Shown: positions 1-9,365, counted from the stretch's first letter. The stretch: DNA of 64,000 bases from Novosphingobium fuchskuhlense (GCF_001519075.1 NZ_KQ954244.1:1567934-1631933), one strand, 5' to 3'. The notes: a model not told the origin generated them from the letters alone. Numbers and translations are program-made.

Positions 1-1
1 G

Positions 2-1429
2 AAGCACGGGTTCGAGAACCAGGACCTCCTGGGCCTCTACGGCCCGAACGACGGCATGCTGCTGGTGGTGGTGCTGGCGATGTGGCGCGCCAACGGCAAG
101 TGGATCCCGGTCAACACCCGCAACGCGATCGAGGCCAATGCGGCCTATATCAACTACGTGCGGCTGAAGTGGATGGTCTACCACTCGTCGAAGGCGGACG
201 AGGTGCAACAATTGAAGGACCTGTGCCCCACGCTGCAGCACTTCGTGTGCCTCGACCAGCGCATGGGCGATGATCCCAGCCTTGAGGAATTCATGGCCGG
301 GGTGAGCGAGGCCGATTTCGTCGAGCCCGAGACCGACGCGTTCGGCAACCTCATGGACATGGTCGGCATTTTCCCGACCGGAGGCACCACGGGGCCTTCC
401 AAGGGCGCGAACGTGACGAACCTCGGTTGGGGCACGATGATCGAGACAGCGGCGGACGGCATGGGCGGGCGCACCGACAATCCGGTCGCGCTGGTTTCCG
501 CGCCGATCACCCACGCCGCAGGCCCGATCGCGCTTTCGACCATGAGCCTTGGCGCGACGCAGGTGATCCTGCCCGGCTTCGATGCCGAGGACGTGCTGCG
601 TACGATCGAGGAATACAAGGTCACGCACATGTACCTGCCGCCGACGGCGATGTACCAGTGCCTCGCCAGCCCCGAGATCGGCAAGCACGACTACTCGTCG
701 CTGAAGATCTTCATCCTCGTCGGCTCGCCCTGCAGCCCGGAAAAGCTGCGCCAGGCAGTCGACATCTTCGGGCCCTGCATGTGCCAGGCCTATGGCCAGG
801 TCGAATGCCCGATGATCGTCGCGTGGTTCCCGCCCGAGGACGTGGCACGCTTCGCCAAGGAAGCGCCCGAGAAGCTGGCGTCCTGCGGGAAGCCGACGCG
901 GTCGATCAAGGTCACCCTGATGGACGACGACGGCCAGCACATGCCGCTGGGCGAGGCCGGCGAGATCTGCGTGCGCGGCGCGCTGGTGACGCATTCGTAC
1001 TTCGAAAAGCCCGAGGAAACCGCCGAAATCCGAAAGTTCGGCTGGCACCACACGGGCGACGTCGGCAAGTTCGATGCGGACGGCTACCTCTATATCGTCG
1101 ACCGCAAGAAGGACATGGTCGTCTCCGGCGGGTTCAACGTGTTCACCGCGGAAGTCGAGGCGGCGGTGACCGAACTCGCCGCGGTGCGTGAGGCCTGCGT
1201 GTTCGGCATTCCGCACGAGAAGTGGGGTGAGCAGGTCCACGCCGTGGTCGTTGCCGAGGGCATCACCGGCGAGGAGATCATCGCCTATACCAAGCAGCGC
1301 CTCGGCGGGGTGAAGGCGCCGAAGTCGGTCGAGTTCATCGATGCGATCCCGCGGACTGCCGCGGGCAAGATGGACAAGAAGGCTCTGCGCAAAAAATACT
1401 GGGGCGATGCGCAGCGTATGGTGAATTGA
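2..1429 (+). CDS. AMP-forming acyl-CoA synthetase, 5' end outside window
   Basis: This protein should activate a carboxylic acid, probably aromatic, to its CoA thioester through an acyl-adenylate. The reading frame is open from the first bases of the window, so the N-terminus is missing; an ATG at 56 is internal. The ANL-superfamily core motifs are present: the Ser/Thr/Gly-rich loop PTGGTTGPSKGAN, YGQVECP at the usual YGxTE position, HTGDVGKFDADGYLYIVDRKKD, and the C-terminal PRTAAGKMDKKAL with its adenylation lysine. Substrate cannot be read from sequence; the aromatic-catabolism context downstream suggests a lignin-derived acid. The atypical VEC in the YGxTE region fits a subfamily variation. 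Confidence 0.93.
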   Translation, partial: KHGFENQDLLGLYGPNDGMLLVVVLAMWRANGKWIPVNTRNAIEANAAYINYVRLKWMVYHSSKADEVQQLKDLCPTLQHFVCLDQRMGDDPSLEEFMAGVSEADFVEPETDAFGNLMDMVGIFPTGGTTGPSKGANVTNLGWGTMIETAADGMGGRTDNPVALVSAPITHAAGPIALSTMSLGATQVILPGFDAEDVLRTIEEYKVTHMYLPPTAMYQCLASPEIGKHDYSSLKIFILVGSPCSPEKLRQAVDIFGPCMCQAYGQVECPMIVAWFPPEDVARFAKEAPEKLASCGKPTRSIKVTLMDDDGQHMPLGEAGEICVRGALVTHSYFEKPEETAEIRKFGWHHTGDVGKFDADGYLYIVDRKKDMVVSGGFNVFTAEVEAAVTELAAVREACVFGIPHEKWGEQVHAVVVAEGITGEEIIAYTKQRLGGVKAPKSVEFIDAIPRTAAGKMDKKALRKKYWGDAQRMVN

Positions 1430-1516
1430 CCCATGGCGGTTTAATTGAGGGTGGTTTAAACAGCCGGTTAAAGCGATCCGGGAAGGCATCGGACCGAGAG
1501 GAGAGGGTGAGTAGAT

Positions 1517-3634
1517 ATGCGCGTTTCGTTTGTTCGCAAGCTGGCCATGGCATCGGTGCTCGCCCTTTCGGTGGGGGCGGTGGCCCAATCGGGCGCGATG
1601 GCCGGGGTGACCGAGGCCATGCTGCGCAACGTGCCGGCTGGCGAATGGCTGAGCTATGGCCGTGACTACGCCGAGCAGCGCTATTCGCCGCTGACGCTGA
1701 TCAACGAATACAACGTCGATCAACTGGGCCTTGCCTGGTCTGCCGACCTCGATACGGCGCGCGGGCAGGAAGCCACCCCTCTGGTGCACGATGGCGTGCT
1801 CTACGTCTCGACCGCCTGGTCGATGGTCAAGGCCTACGACGCCAAGACCGGCAAGCCGCTGTGGGCCTTCGATCCCAAGGTGCCGCGCGAAACGCTGGTG
1901 CGCACCTGCTGCGATGCGGTGAACCGGGGCGTGGCGCTCTATGGCGACAAGGTCTTCGTGGCGGCGCTCGACGGGCGCCTCATCGCGCTCGACCAGAAGA
2001 CCGGCAAGGTGCTGTGGTCGAAGGTGACGGTGCCGAACCAGACCGACTACACGATCACCGGCGCGCCGCGCATCGTGAAGGGGCGTGTTCTGATCGGCGC
2101 GGCGGGTTCCGAATACAAGGCGCGCGGCTACCTTTCCGCCTATGATCCGGAAACGGGCAAGGAAGTGTGGCGCTTCAACACCGTGCCCGGCAACCCGGGC
2201 AATGGCTTCGGCGTGGAAGGCGTCAACAAGGACGCACACGCGGCTGCGGCCAAGACCTGGGGCAACAAGTGGTGGGAACTCGGCGGTGGCGGCACCGTGT
2301 GGGATTCGATCACTTATGATCCCGAAACCAACCTCGTGCTGTTCGGCACCGGCAACGCCGAGCCTTGGAACCCGGCCGCGAACGGCCGCGATGGCGACAG
2401 CCTCTACACCTCCTCGATCGTCGCGGTGAATGCGGATACCGGCCAGTATGCCTGGCACTTCCAGGAAACGCCGGAAGACCGCTGGGATTTCGACTCGGAC
2501 CAGCAGATCACCATTGGCGACGTCGTGATCAACGGCGAAAAGCGCCACGTGGCCATGCATGCGCCCAAGAACGGGCACGTCTATGTGCTCGACGTCAAGA
2601 CCGGCAAGTTCCTCTCGGCAACGCCGTGGGTGCCGGTAAACTGGGCTACCGCCATCGATCCCCAGACCGGCCGCCCCACGATCAACCCCGCCGCGCAGTA
2701 TGAAAAGACCGGCAAGCCTTTCGTCAGCCTGCCTGGCGCGGTCGGCGCGCACAGCTGGCAGCCGCAGAGCTACAGCCCGAAGACCGGCTATCTCTATATC
2801 CCGACCAACCTCGCCGCGTTTCCCTATATGGCTGCGGCAGGCTGGAAGCCGACCCAGATCGGATTCCAGACCGGGCTCGACAGCTATACTGTGGCTATGC
2901 CGGCAGATGCCAAGGTCCAGGCCGGCGCCAAGGCGGCGACCACCGGCCAGCTCGTTGCGTGGGACGTGGCGAACAAGAAGCCGGCGTGGAAGGTCGATCT
3001 GGTCGGCCCGTCGAACGGCGGCGTGCTCTCGACCGCCGGCAACCTTGTGTTCCAGGGCACGGCAGCGGGCGAATTCGTCGCCTACACGGCCGACAAGGGC
3101 CAGAAGCTGTGGTCGTTCCCCGCGCAGACCGGGATCATCGCCGCGCCGATGACCTATGCTGTCGATGGCGAGCAATATGTCGCGATCCTCGCTGGCTGGG
3201 GCGGCGTCTGGGATATCGCGACCGGCGTGCTGGCCAACAAGGCGGGCGCGGCGCGCAACATCAGCCGGCTGCTGGTGTTCAAGCTGGGCGCCAAGGGCGA
3301 GCTTCCCGCACCGCCGCCGATGAACCAGATGGTGCTCGATCCGCCGCCGTTCACCGGCACGACCGCGCAGGCGACGCATGGCGGGCAGCTCTATGGCCGC
3401 TACTGCGCGGTGTGCCATGGTGACGCTGCCGTGGCGGGCGGGCTCAACCCCGACCTGCGCCATTCGGCGATCATCGGTTCAGCCGAGGCGCTGAAAGCCA
3501 TCGTGATCGGCGGCCAGCTCCACGAACTGGGCATGGTGTCCTTCAAGTCGGCGCTCAAGGCACCTGACGCGGAGGCCATCCGCATGTATCTCGTCAAGCG
3601 GGCCAACGAGGACAAGGCGCTGGCTTCGCGCTGA
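1517..3634 (+). CDS. PQQ-dependent alcohol dehydrogenase with C-terminal cytochrome c domain (type II quinohaemoprotein)
   Basis: This is a periplasmic oxidation enzyme of 705 residues that passes electrons from an alcohol through PQQ to its own heme. A signal peptide ends near residue 30. The eight-bladed propeller carries the vicinal disulphide Cys131-Cys132 that stacks on PQQ. The heme-attachment motif is Cys630-Ala-Val-Cys633-His634. The catalytic region reads W323-D324-F325-D326, so a second Asp lies two residues after the catalytic Asp, as in lanthanide-dependent enzymes. The start follows GAGGAGAGGGTGAG. The aldehyde dehydrogenase 44 bp downstream suggests an alcohol-to-acid pair. The substrate is unknown; lignin-derived alcohols fit the context. 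Confidence 0.92.
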   Translation: MRVSFVRKLAMASVLALSVGAVAQSGAMAGVTEAMLRNVPAGEWLSYGRDYAEQRYSPLTLINEYNVDQLGLAWSADLDTARGQEATPLVHDGVLYVSTAWSMVKAYDAKTGKPLWAFDPKVPRETLVRTCCDAVNRGVALYGDKVFVAALDGRLIALDQKTGKVLWSKVTVPNQTDYTITGAPRIVKGRVLIGAAGSEYKARGYLSAYDPETGKEVWRFNTVPGNPGNGFGVEGVNKDAHAAAAKTWGNKWWELGGGGTVWDSITYDPETNLVLFGTGNAEPWNPAANGRDGDSLYTSSIVAVNADTGQYAWHFQETPEDRWDFDSDQQITIGDVVINGEKRHVAMHAPKNGHVYVLDVKTGKFLSATPWVPVNWATAIDPQTGRPTINPAAQYEKTGKPFVSLPGAVGAHSWQPQSYSPKTGYLYIPTNLAAFPYMAAAGWKPTQIGFQTGLDSYTVAMPADAKVQAGAKAATTGQLVAWDVANKKPAWKVDLVGPSNGGVLSTAGNLVFQGTAAGEFVAYTADKGQKLWSFPAQTGIIAAPMTYAVDGEQYVAILAGWGGVWDIATGVLANKAGAARNISRLLVFKLGAKGELPAPPPMNQMVLDPPPFTGTTAQATHGGQLYGRYCAVCHGDAAVAGGLNPDLRHSAIIGSAEALKAIVIGGQLHELGMVSFKSALKAPDAEAIRMYLVKRANEDKALASR

Positions 3635-3678
3635 ACAACTGCTATAACCTAGAACAATCTTAGTGGACGGAGAGACCC

Positions 3679-5103
3679 ATGACGAAACTCTACCCCAATC
3701 TGATCGACGGCGAACTGGTGACCACGGCAAAGGCACTCGACGTGCTGAACCCGGCAAACGAGCAGGTTATCGGTCAGGTGCCGGCCTGCGGCGCCGAAGA
3801 GCTTGACCGCGCCGTGGCCGCTGCCCGCCGCGCCTTCAAGACCTGGTCGAAGACCCCGGTCGATGATCGCCGCGCTGTGATCCGGGCCATGGCCGCTGCG
3901 ATCGACGCCAACTTCGACGAGCTGTTCCGCCTGCTCACCGCCGAGCAGGGCAAGCCGCACCAGCAGGCCCAGTTCGAGATCGGCGGCTGCTCCGCCATGA
4001 TGAACGCGCAGTCGACGCTGACGCTGGAAGAAACGATCAACGAGGATAGCGACGAGCGCCTCAGCCGCACGCGCCGCGTGCCGGTCGGCGTTGTCGGCGG
4101 CATCGTGCCGTGGAACTTCCCGGTTCTGATGGCCGTGCAGAAGATTGCGCCCGCGATTCTCTCGGGCTGCACCATCGTGCTCAAGCCCTCGCCGTTCACC
4201 CCGCTGACCACGCTGCGCTTTGCCGAGCTGATCAAGGACATCGTGCCTGCCGGCGTCGTCAACATCATCACCGGCGAGGATGCCCTCGGCCCGATGATCA
4301 CCGCGCACCCCGACATCGACAAGATCACCTTCACCGGCTCGACCGCGACCGGCAAGAAGATCATGGAAGGCGCCTCGAAGGACCTCAAGCGCATCACGCT
4401 CGAGCTGGGCGGCAACGACGCCTCGATCGTGCTTCCGGATGCCGACGTCGCCAAGGTGGCAGAGCAGCTGTTCTGGTCGAGCTTCACCAACGCCGGCCAG
4501 ATCTGCGTTGCAGCCAAGCGCATCTACATCCACGAGGACATCTACGACGAGCTGAGCGCGGCGATTGCCGAATACGCGAAGAACGTGAAGGTGGGTGACG
4601 GTTCGGAGCAGGGCACCGGCGTGGGCCCGATCCAGAACAAGAAGCAGTTTGACCGCGTGTGCGAGCTGATCGAGGACGCGAAGACCAACGGCTACAAGTT
4701 CCTTGTCGGCGGTGATGTCGATCCTTCGGGCTCGGGCTACTATGTGCCGATCACCATCCTCGACAATCCGCCGGAAGATGCGCGCATCGTGGCCGAAGAG
4801 CAGTTCGGCCCGGTCATGCCGCTGATGAAGTTCTCGAGCGACGATGAAGTGATCGCGCGCGCGAACAACTCGGAATATGGCCTTGCCGGCGCGGTCTGGA
4901 CCAAGGACACCGAGCGCGGGGTGAAGATCGCCGAGCAGCTCGAGACCGGTACGGTGTGGATCAACGAGTTCCTCCACCTCTCGCCGTTCGCGCCCTTCGG
5001 CGGCCACAAGCAGTCCGGCTTCGGCGCCGAATACGGCATCGAGGGCCTGAAGGAGTTCACCTACAGCCAGGTGATCACCGTCAAGAAGGACGCGCTCGTC
5101 TAA
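3679..5103 (+). CDS. NAD(P)-dependent aldehyde dehydrogenase
   Basis: This is a full-length 474-residue ALDH-superfamily enzyme that oxidises an aldehyde to an acid. The cofactor and active-site motifs are intact: VPWNFP with the catalytic Asn, LELGG with general-base Glu242, and NAGQIC with nucleophile Cys276. It follows the PQQ alcohol dehydrogenase by 44 bp and has its own ribosome site (GGACGGAGAG), which suggests a coupled alcohol-aldehyde-acid oxidation. Sequence resemblance is to aromatic and betaine-type aldehyde dehydrogenases; vanillin or a related aldehyde would suit the neighbourhood, but specificity is inferred only from context. Confidence 0.93.
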   Translation: MTKLYPNLIDGELVTTAKALDVLNPANEQVIGQVPACGAEELDRAVAAARRAFKTWSKTPVDDRRAVIRAMAAAIDANFDELFRLLTAEQGKPHQQAQFEIGGCSAMMNAQSTLTLEETINEDSDERLSRTRRVPVGVVGGIVPWNFPVLMAVQKIAPAILSGCTIVLKPSPFTPLTTLRFAELIKDIVPAGVVNIITGEDALGPMITAHPDIDKITFTGSTATGKKIMEGASKDLKRITLELGGNDASIVLPDADVAKVAEQLFWSSFTNAGQICVAAKRIYIHEDIYDELSAAIAEYAKNVKVGDGSEQGTGVGPIQNKKQFDRVCELIEDAKTNGYKFLVGGDVDPSGSGYYVPITILDNPPEDARIVAEEQFGPVMPLMKFSSDDEVIARANNSEYGLAGAVWTKDTERGVKIAEQLETGTVWINEFLHLSPFAPFGGHKQSGFGAEYGIEGLKEFTYSQVITVKKDALV

Positions 5104-5168
5104 ATGTCCGGGCGGGCCCCGGCTGCGCGAGGTTTGCGCGGCCGGGCCCTGCCATGGGAGCCGATCCT

Positions 5169-6218
5169 GTGACCCATGTCCGCAATGCGTGGCATGTCGC
5201 GGCATGGAGCTGCGATATTGCAGCGGAAAAGCCCTTTGCTATCTCGATCCTTGGCGAGCCGGTGGTTATCTGGCGCAGTGCCTCGGGAGCTATCAGGGCG
5301 CTGGAAGATCGCTGCATTCACCGGCTGGCGCCCCTTTCGCTTGGGCGATGCGAGGGCGAAAACCTGCGCTGCCTGTATCACGGCCTGTTGTTCGCGCCGG
5401 ACGGCGGGCTTCTGGAAATTCCTGGGCAGGATCTGATACCGCCAAAAGCCGGAGTACGCTCCTATCCGGTGGCCGACCGCCACGACTGGATCTGGGTCTG
5501 GATGGGTGATCCGGCGCTGGCGGACGAAGCGCTGATCCCGCCCGCGGTGGGCACGTCCGACCCCGACTGGATTCTGGGATACGGCCAGCTTGATTATGCG
5601 GCGGATGCCCGCCTGATCTGCGACAATCTGCTCGATTTCAGCCACCTGCCTTACGTTCATGCGCAGAGCTTTCAGGCAGGGCCGGAATTTGCCGCAAACC
5701 CGCCGAAGATCACCCCGGTCGAGCGCGGCGTTCGCGTGACGCGCTGGCTGCCCGCCGACGTGGGAAATTGGCGCAATCCGCACGATGTGCCGGTAGAGGT
5801 CTATCAGACATACGATTTCCTCGTGCCGGGCGTTCTGCTGATGTGGTCGGCCAACTATCCCGAAGGCACCGCAGCGCGGCTGGGCGATGCCATTCCGGCG
5901 ATGGACGACGCGCTCTCCGGGCTCAATTTCACCAGCCAGGCCGTGACGTCCACCGGCCCAGGCACGGCGCGCTACTACTTCTCGTGGGGTCCGCATTGCC
6001 GCCATGGCGATGCGGCCAAGCGCGATGGCATGATGAAAATGGCGGGGCTGGCCTTCGCCGAAGACAAGACCATGATCGAGGCGCAGCAACGCGTGATCGC
6101 CATGACGCCCGATCCGAAAGTCATGCCAACCGCGCACGACCGCGGGGTGACCCTCTACAACCGGCTGGTCGAGAAACTGGCCCGCCACAATCCTTCCGAA
6201 CTGGAGTCTGCTGCGTGA
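5169..6218 (+). CDS. Rieske non-heme iron oxygenase, vanillate O-demethylase (VanA)-like oxygenase subunit
   Basis: This is probably the oxygenase of a two-component aryl-ether demethylase that releases the methyl group as formaldehyde. The Rieske centre is Cys49-x-His51 and Cys68-x-x-His71. The mononuclear iron motif is DNLLDFSHLPYVH (His159 and His164 with a nearby Asp). The GTG start at 5169 follows GGGAG by about 8 bp; an in-frame ATG at 5154 is the alternative. Length (349 residues) matches VanA, dicamba demethylase and similar enzymes. No ferredoxin or reductase partner is encoded in this window, so electrons must come from elsewhere. Its TGA overlaps the next start (GTGA). Confidence 0.88.
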   Translation: MTHVRNAWHVAAWSCDIAAEKPFAISILGEPVVIWRSASGAIRALEDRCIHRLAPLSLGRCEGENLRCLYHGLLFAPDGGLLEIPGQDLIPPKAGVRSYPVADRHDWIWVWMGDPALADEALIPPAVGTSDPDWILGYGQLDYAADARLICDNLLDFSHLPYVHAQSFQAGPEFAANPPKITPVERGVRVTRWLPADVGNWRNPHDVPVEVYQTYDFLVPGVLLMWSANYPEGTAARLGDAIPAMDDALSGLNFTSQAVTSTGPGTARYYFSWGPHCRHGDAAKRDGMMKMAGLAFAEDKTMIEAQQRVIAMTPDPKVMPTAHDRGVTLYNRLVEKLARHNPSELESAA

Positions 6219-7084
6219 TCGACATCACCAAAATCAAAGCCATCGACGTGCATGTCCACGCCGAGGTTTCGTGCCACGATCCGGAAGATCCGGTGATGGG
6301 GAAGTTCTTCGATGCGGCATCGGCCTACTTCAAGGCGCCGCGCGAACGGCCCAAGATGCCCGAGATCGCGGATATCTACCGCGAGCAGCAGATCGCCTTC
6401 TGCATCTTCACCGTGGACTGCGAGAGCGGGATCGGGGCCAAGCGCATCTCGAACTACGAGGTGGCGGAGTTCGCCGCGAAGAACGACGACATCTGCATGG
6501 CCTTCGCCTCGATCGACCCGCACAAGGGCAAGATGGGCGCGCGCGAGGCGCGGGATCTGATCGAGAACTACGGGGTCAAGGGCTTCAAGTTCCACCACAT
6601 CATGCAGAACATCGAGCCTGCGGCGCGCGTGGGCTATCCGATCTACGAAGTGATCGCGGAATATGGCTTGCCGGCGATCTTTCACACCGGCCATTCCGGC
6701 ATGGGCACCGGCATGCGCGGCGGGGCGGGCGTGCGCCTCAAGTATGGCCAGCCGATGCTGGTGGACGATGTGGCCGCCGATTTCCCCGACATGAAGGTGA
6801 TCCTCGCGCATCCCTCGTGGCCGTGGGTGGATGAGAGCCTTTCGATGGCGCTGCACAAGGACAACGTGTTCATCGATCTGTCTGGCTGGAGCCCGAAGTA
6901 CTTCGCGCCGCAGATCATCCAGTATGCCAACACGCAGCTGAGGAAAAAGATGCTGTTCGGATCGGACTTCCCGCTGATTCACCCGCAGAAGTGGATCGAT
7001 GCCGCGCTCAAGGTGGGCTTCCGCGAGGATGTGCTGCCGGGCATCATGAAGGACAACGCGCTCGGCGTGCTGGGCCTCGCCTGA
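6215..7084 (+). CDS. Amidohydrolase-2 family metal-dependent hydrolase or decarboxylase
   Basis: This is a 289-residue TIM-barrel protein of the ACMSD-like amidohydrolase family, which holds aromatic-acid decarboxylases and ring-cleavage-product hydrolases. Metal-binding residues are visible as DVHVH (His13 and His15), the FHTGHSG His, LAHPSWPW and the late GSDFP Asp. The GTG start overlaps the stop of the Rieske gene by 4 bp, indicating translational coupling. Its reaction is not determined. It differs clearly from the LigW-type enzyme at 21347, which lacks the HxH motif, so the two are not duplicates. Confidence 0.85.
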   Translation: MIDITKIKAIDVHVHAEVSCHDPEDPVMGKFFDAASAYFKAPRERPKMPEIADIYREQQIAFCIFTVDCESGIGAKRISNYEVAEFAAKNDDICMAFASIDPHKGKMGAREARDLIENYGVKGFKFHHIMQNIEPAARVGYPIYEVIAEYGLPAIFHTGHSGMGTGMRGGAGVRLKYGQPMLVDDVAADFPDMKVILAHPSWPWVDESLSMALHKDNVFIDLSGWSPKYFAPQIIQYANTQLRKKMLFGSDFPLIHPQKWIDAALKVGFREDVLPGIMKDNALGVLGLA

Positions 7085-7094
7085 GCGCAGCGCC

Positions 7095-7844
7095 GTGGAC
7101 TTTGCTGGCCAGCATGTGGTGATCACCGGCGCTTCGACCGGGATCGGCAAGGCCGCGGCGCAGCGCCTGGTGCGCGGCGGGGCGCGAGTGACGCTGATCG
7201 CCCGGCGGGGCGAGTTGCTTGCCGACTTGTGCGCGGAGCTTGGTGCGGGCGCGGGCTGGGCGGCGGCGGATGTCGGCCAGCAGGACCAGCTGATCGCGGC
7301 GCTGGAGAGTGCAGCTGTGCAGCATGGGCCGATCGACGCGCTGTTCCTGAATGCCGGCACGGGCGGGACGTTTGCGCCGCTGGAAGCCTATTCGGACGCC
7401 AATTTCGACGCGCTGATGGCGGTCAACATGAAGTCCGCCTTCTGGGCGGTGCGCCATGTCCTGCCGGCGATGAAGGCGCGGCGGAGCGGCGCGATCCTGA
7501 TCACCGGTAGCCTCGCGTCGGAGCGCGGCATGGCGATGAACGTGGGCTATGTGATGAGCAAGCACGCGGTGCTCGGGCTTGCGCGCGCGGCGGCGCTGGA
7601 GGGGGCGGCGCACGGCGTGCGCGTCAATTGCCTGGTGCCGGGTTTTATCGAGACCCCGTTGCTCGACGGCGTGCCGGCCGAGCAGCTGACCTCGCTTGCC
7701 GCCAATGTCCCGCAGGGGCGGTTGGGCTCATCCGAGGACGTGGCAGAAGTCGCCGCCTTCCTTCTTTCGCCTGCCGCTGCACATGTCACCGGCCAGTCCT
7801 GGGCCGTGGACGGCGGCGTGTTGGGCACTCTTGCCATCAGGTAA
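7095..7844 (+). CDS. Short-chain dehydrogenase/reductase
   Basis: This is a classical 249-residue SDR acting on an alcohol or ketone with NAD(P). The Rossmann motif is TGASTGIG (residues 11-18), the structural motif is LNAG, and the catalytic set is Ser139, Tyr152 and Lys156 (YVMSK). The C-terminus GQSWAVDGG is typical of 3-oxoacyl-ACP-reductase-like SDRs. The start is GTG, 10 bp after the amidohydrolase stop. It sits directly upstream of the LigF-like glutathione transferase, so a role in oxidising or reducing a lignin-dimer side chain is plausible but inferred. Confidence 0.88.
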   Translation: MDFAGQHVVITGASTGIGKAAAQRLVRGGARVTLIARRGELLADLCAELGAGAGWAAADVGQQDQLIAALESAAVQHGPIDALFLNAGTGGTFAPLEAYSDANFDALMAVNMKSAFWAVRHVLPAMKARRSGAILITGSLASERGMAMNVGYVMSKHAVLGLARAAALEGAAHGVRVNCLVPGFIETPLLDGVPAEQLTSLAANVPQGRLGSSEDVAEVAAFLLSPAAAHVTGQSWAVDGGVLGTLAIR

Positions 7845-7848
7845 ACTC

Positions 7849-8625
7849 ATGACACTCAAGTACTATCATGCCGAACCGCTCGCCAACTCGCTGAAGTCGA
7901 TGGCCCCGCTCAAGGAGAAGGGGCTGGACTATGAAAGCATCTACGTCGGTCTGCACAAGTTCGAGCAGCATCAGCCGTGGTTCACTGCGATCAATCCTGA
8001 GGGGCAGGTGCCCGTGCTCGATCACGACGGCACGATCATCACGCACACCACGGTGATCAACGAATATCTGGAAGACGTGTTTCCCGAGGCCCAGCCGGCG
8101 GATGGCCCGCTGCGCCCGCGCGATGCGGTCGGCGCAGCAAGGATGCGTTACTGGAATAAGTTCGTCGACGAGCAGGTGATGAACTTCGTTTCGATGCACG
8201 GCTGGCACCGCATGGTGGGCGTGATTGCGCGGAACATCGAAAGCGGCGAGTTCGAGAAGCTGCTTGAGAACATCCCGCTGCCGGATCAGCGCAAGAAGTG
8301 GGCAACAGCGCGCTCGGGCTTTTCGGAGGCCGATCTCGCCAATGCCACCGCCAAGATCGAATACGCGGTCGACAAGGTGGAGAAGCAGCTGGCGGAAACG
8401 CCATGGCTGGCAGGTGCGAGCTATACGCTCGCAGACATCAATTTCTATTCGCATTGCGGGATGATGGTGGAGCGGATGTTCCCGGAAATGGAGATCGCCA
8501 AGCGCGCGCCGCGCCTTGTCGAATGGCGCGAGCGGGTGACGGCGCGGCCGGGCATGGCGGCGGCGCTCAAGAGCGAAGACCGCACGGCGCCGGGTCTGCG
8601 CACCTGGTCGGGGCACGTGCGCTGA
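7849..8625 (+). CDS. LigF-like beta-etherase family glutathione transferase
   Basis: This is a 258-residue glutathione transferase whose N-terminal thioredoxin-like half closely follows the LigF beta-aryl etherase as I remember it: MTLK, ANSLK at residues 12-16, KFEQH, WF-x-x-INP, GQVP and YLEDVFPE. LigF-type enzymes cleave the beta-O-4 bond of alpha-keto dimers with glutathione. The Asn13-Ser14 pair is at the expected glutathione-activating site. The all-alpha C-terminal half is more divergent (WLAGASYTLADINFYSH). Start ATG is 4 bp after the SDR stop, and the stop overlaps the next gene. Etherase activity is inferred; other glutathione-dependent thioether chemistry is possible. Confidence 0.85.
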   Translation: MTLKYYHAEPLANSLKSMAPLKEKGLDYESIYVGLHKFEQHQPWFTAINPEGQVPVLDHDGTIITHTTVINEYLEDVFPEAQPADGPLRPRDAVGAARMRYWNKFVDEQVMNFVSMHGWHRMVGVIARNIESGEFEKLLENIPLPDQRKKWATARSGFSEADLANATAKIEYAVDKVEKQLAETPWLAGASYTLADINFYSHCGMMVERMFPEMEIAKRAPRLVEWRERVTARPGMAAALKSEDRTAPGLRTWSGHVR

Positions 8626-9365
8626 TGGCGGGGTTCGTTCTAATCCACGGTTCGTGGCATGGCGGCTGGTGTTTCGATCCGGTAGCCGATTTGCTGCGCG
8701 CGCGGGGGCATACGGTTGTCGCGCCGACATTGCCGGCAATGGGCGGTACGCCTGAGGATATGGCGGCGATCACGCTGGATGAATGGGGTGAATTTGCTGC
8801 GCAGCATTGCCGCGATCTGAAAGCCGCGCTCGGCGGCGGCCCGGTGGTGCTGGCGGGGCATTCGCGAGGCGGGCTTGTCGTCAGCACAGCGGCGGAGCGT
8901 GATCCCACAGCAATGGATGCGCTGGTCTATATCTGCGCGATGATGCTGCCTTCGGGGGTCTCCCGCGCCGAGTTCAAGGTTTTGGAAGAGCCCAACCCGG
9001 ATTTCGACGCCATCATCAGCAAGGTGCACGGCGGGGTGGCGACGGTGATCGATCCGGCGCGCGCCGGGCCGGTCTTTGCGCAGCTTTCGCCGCCGGAGCT
9101 GGTGGCGGATGTGCTGCCGCGCCTCGTCGCGGAGCCGCATGGGCCGCGCGCCGAGCCGCTGGCGCTGACGGCGGAGCGGTGGGGCTCGCTTCCGCGTACT
9201 TATGTGGAATGCACGGCTGACCGCACAATCCCGATCGCCAGCCAGCGGCGGATGCAGGCGATGTCGCCCGGCGCGCGGGTGGTGACGCTGGATGCCGATC
9301 ACAGCCCTTACCTTTCGCGCCCGGTCGAACTCGCCGATGCGCTGGAGGGGGCGATTCCCGCCTGA
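8625..9365 (+). CDS. Alpha/beta hydrolase (esterase-like)
   Basis: This is a 246-residue single-domain alpha/beta hydrolase. The oxyanion region is LIHGSWHGGW, the nucleophile elbow is GHSRGG with Ser80, and the late acid and base lie in ECTADRTIP and DADHSPYLS. It resembles the salicylate-esterase/MES-like family. It may cleave an ester or C-C bond in an aromatic intermediate. The ATG overlaps the preceding TGA by one base, keeping the packed 5169-10281 arrangement. The substrate is unknown. Confidence 0.87.
   Translation: MAGFVLIHGSWHGGWCFDPVADLLRARGHTVVAPTLPAMGGTPEDMAAITLDEWGEFAAQHCRDLKAALGGGPVVLAGHSRGGLVVSTAAERDPTAMDALVYICAMMLPSGVSRAEFKVLEEPNPDFDAIISKVHGGVATVIDPARAGPVFAQLSPPELVADVLPRLVAEPHGPRAEPLALTAERWGSLPRTYVECTADRTIPIASQRRMQAMSPGARVVTLDADHSPYLSRPVELADALEGAIPA

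Noticed and set aside
1438..1468. Repeated GGTTTAA words before the PQQ dehydrogenase gene as an operator
   Set aside because: The copies are short and irregularly spaced, and none is symmetric, so chance is a sufficient explanation.
3649..5205. 518-codon frame antisense to the aldehyde dehydrogenase at 3679
   Set aside because: The sense strand has all ALDH motifs; the antisense product is low-complexity and unlike any family.
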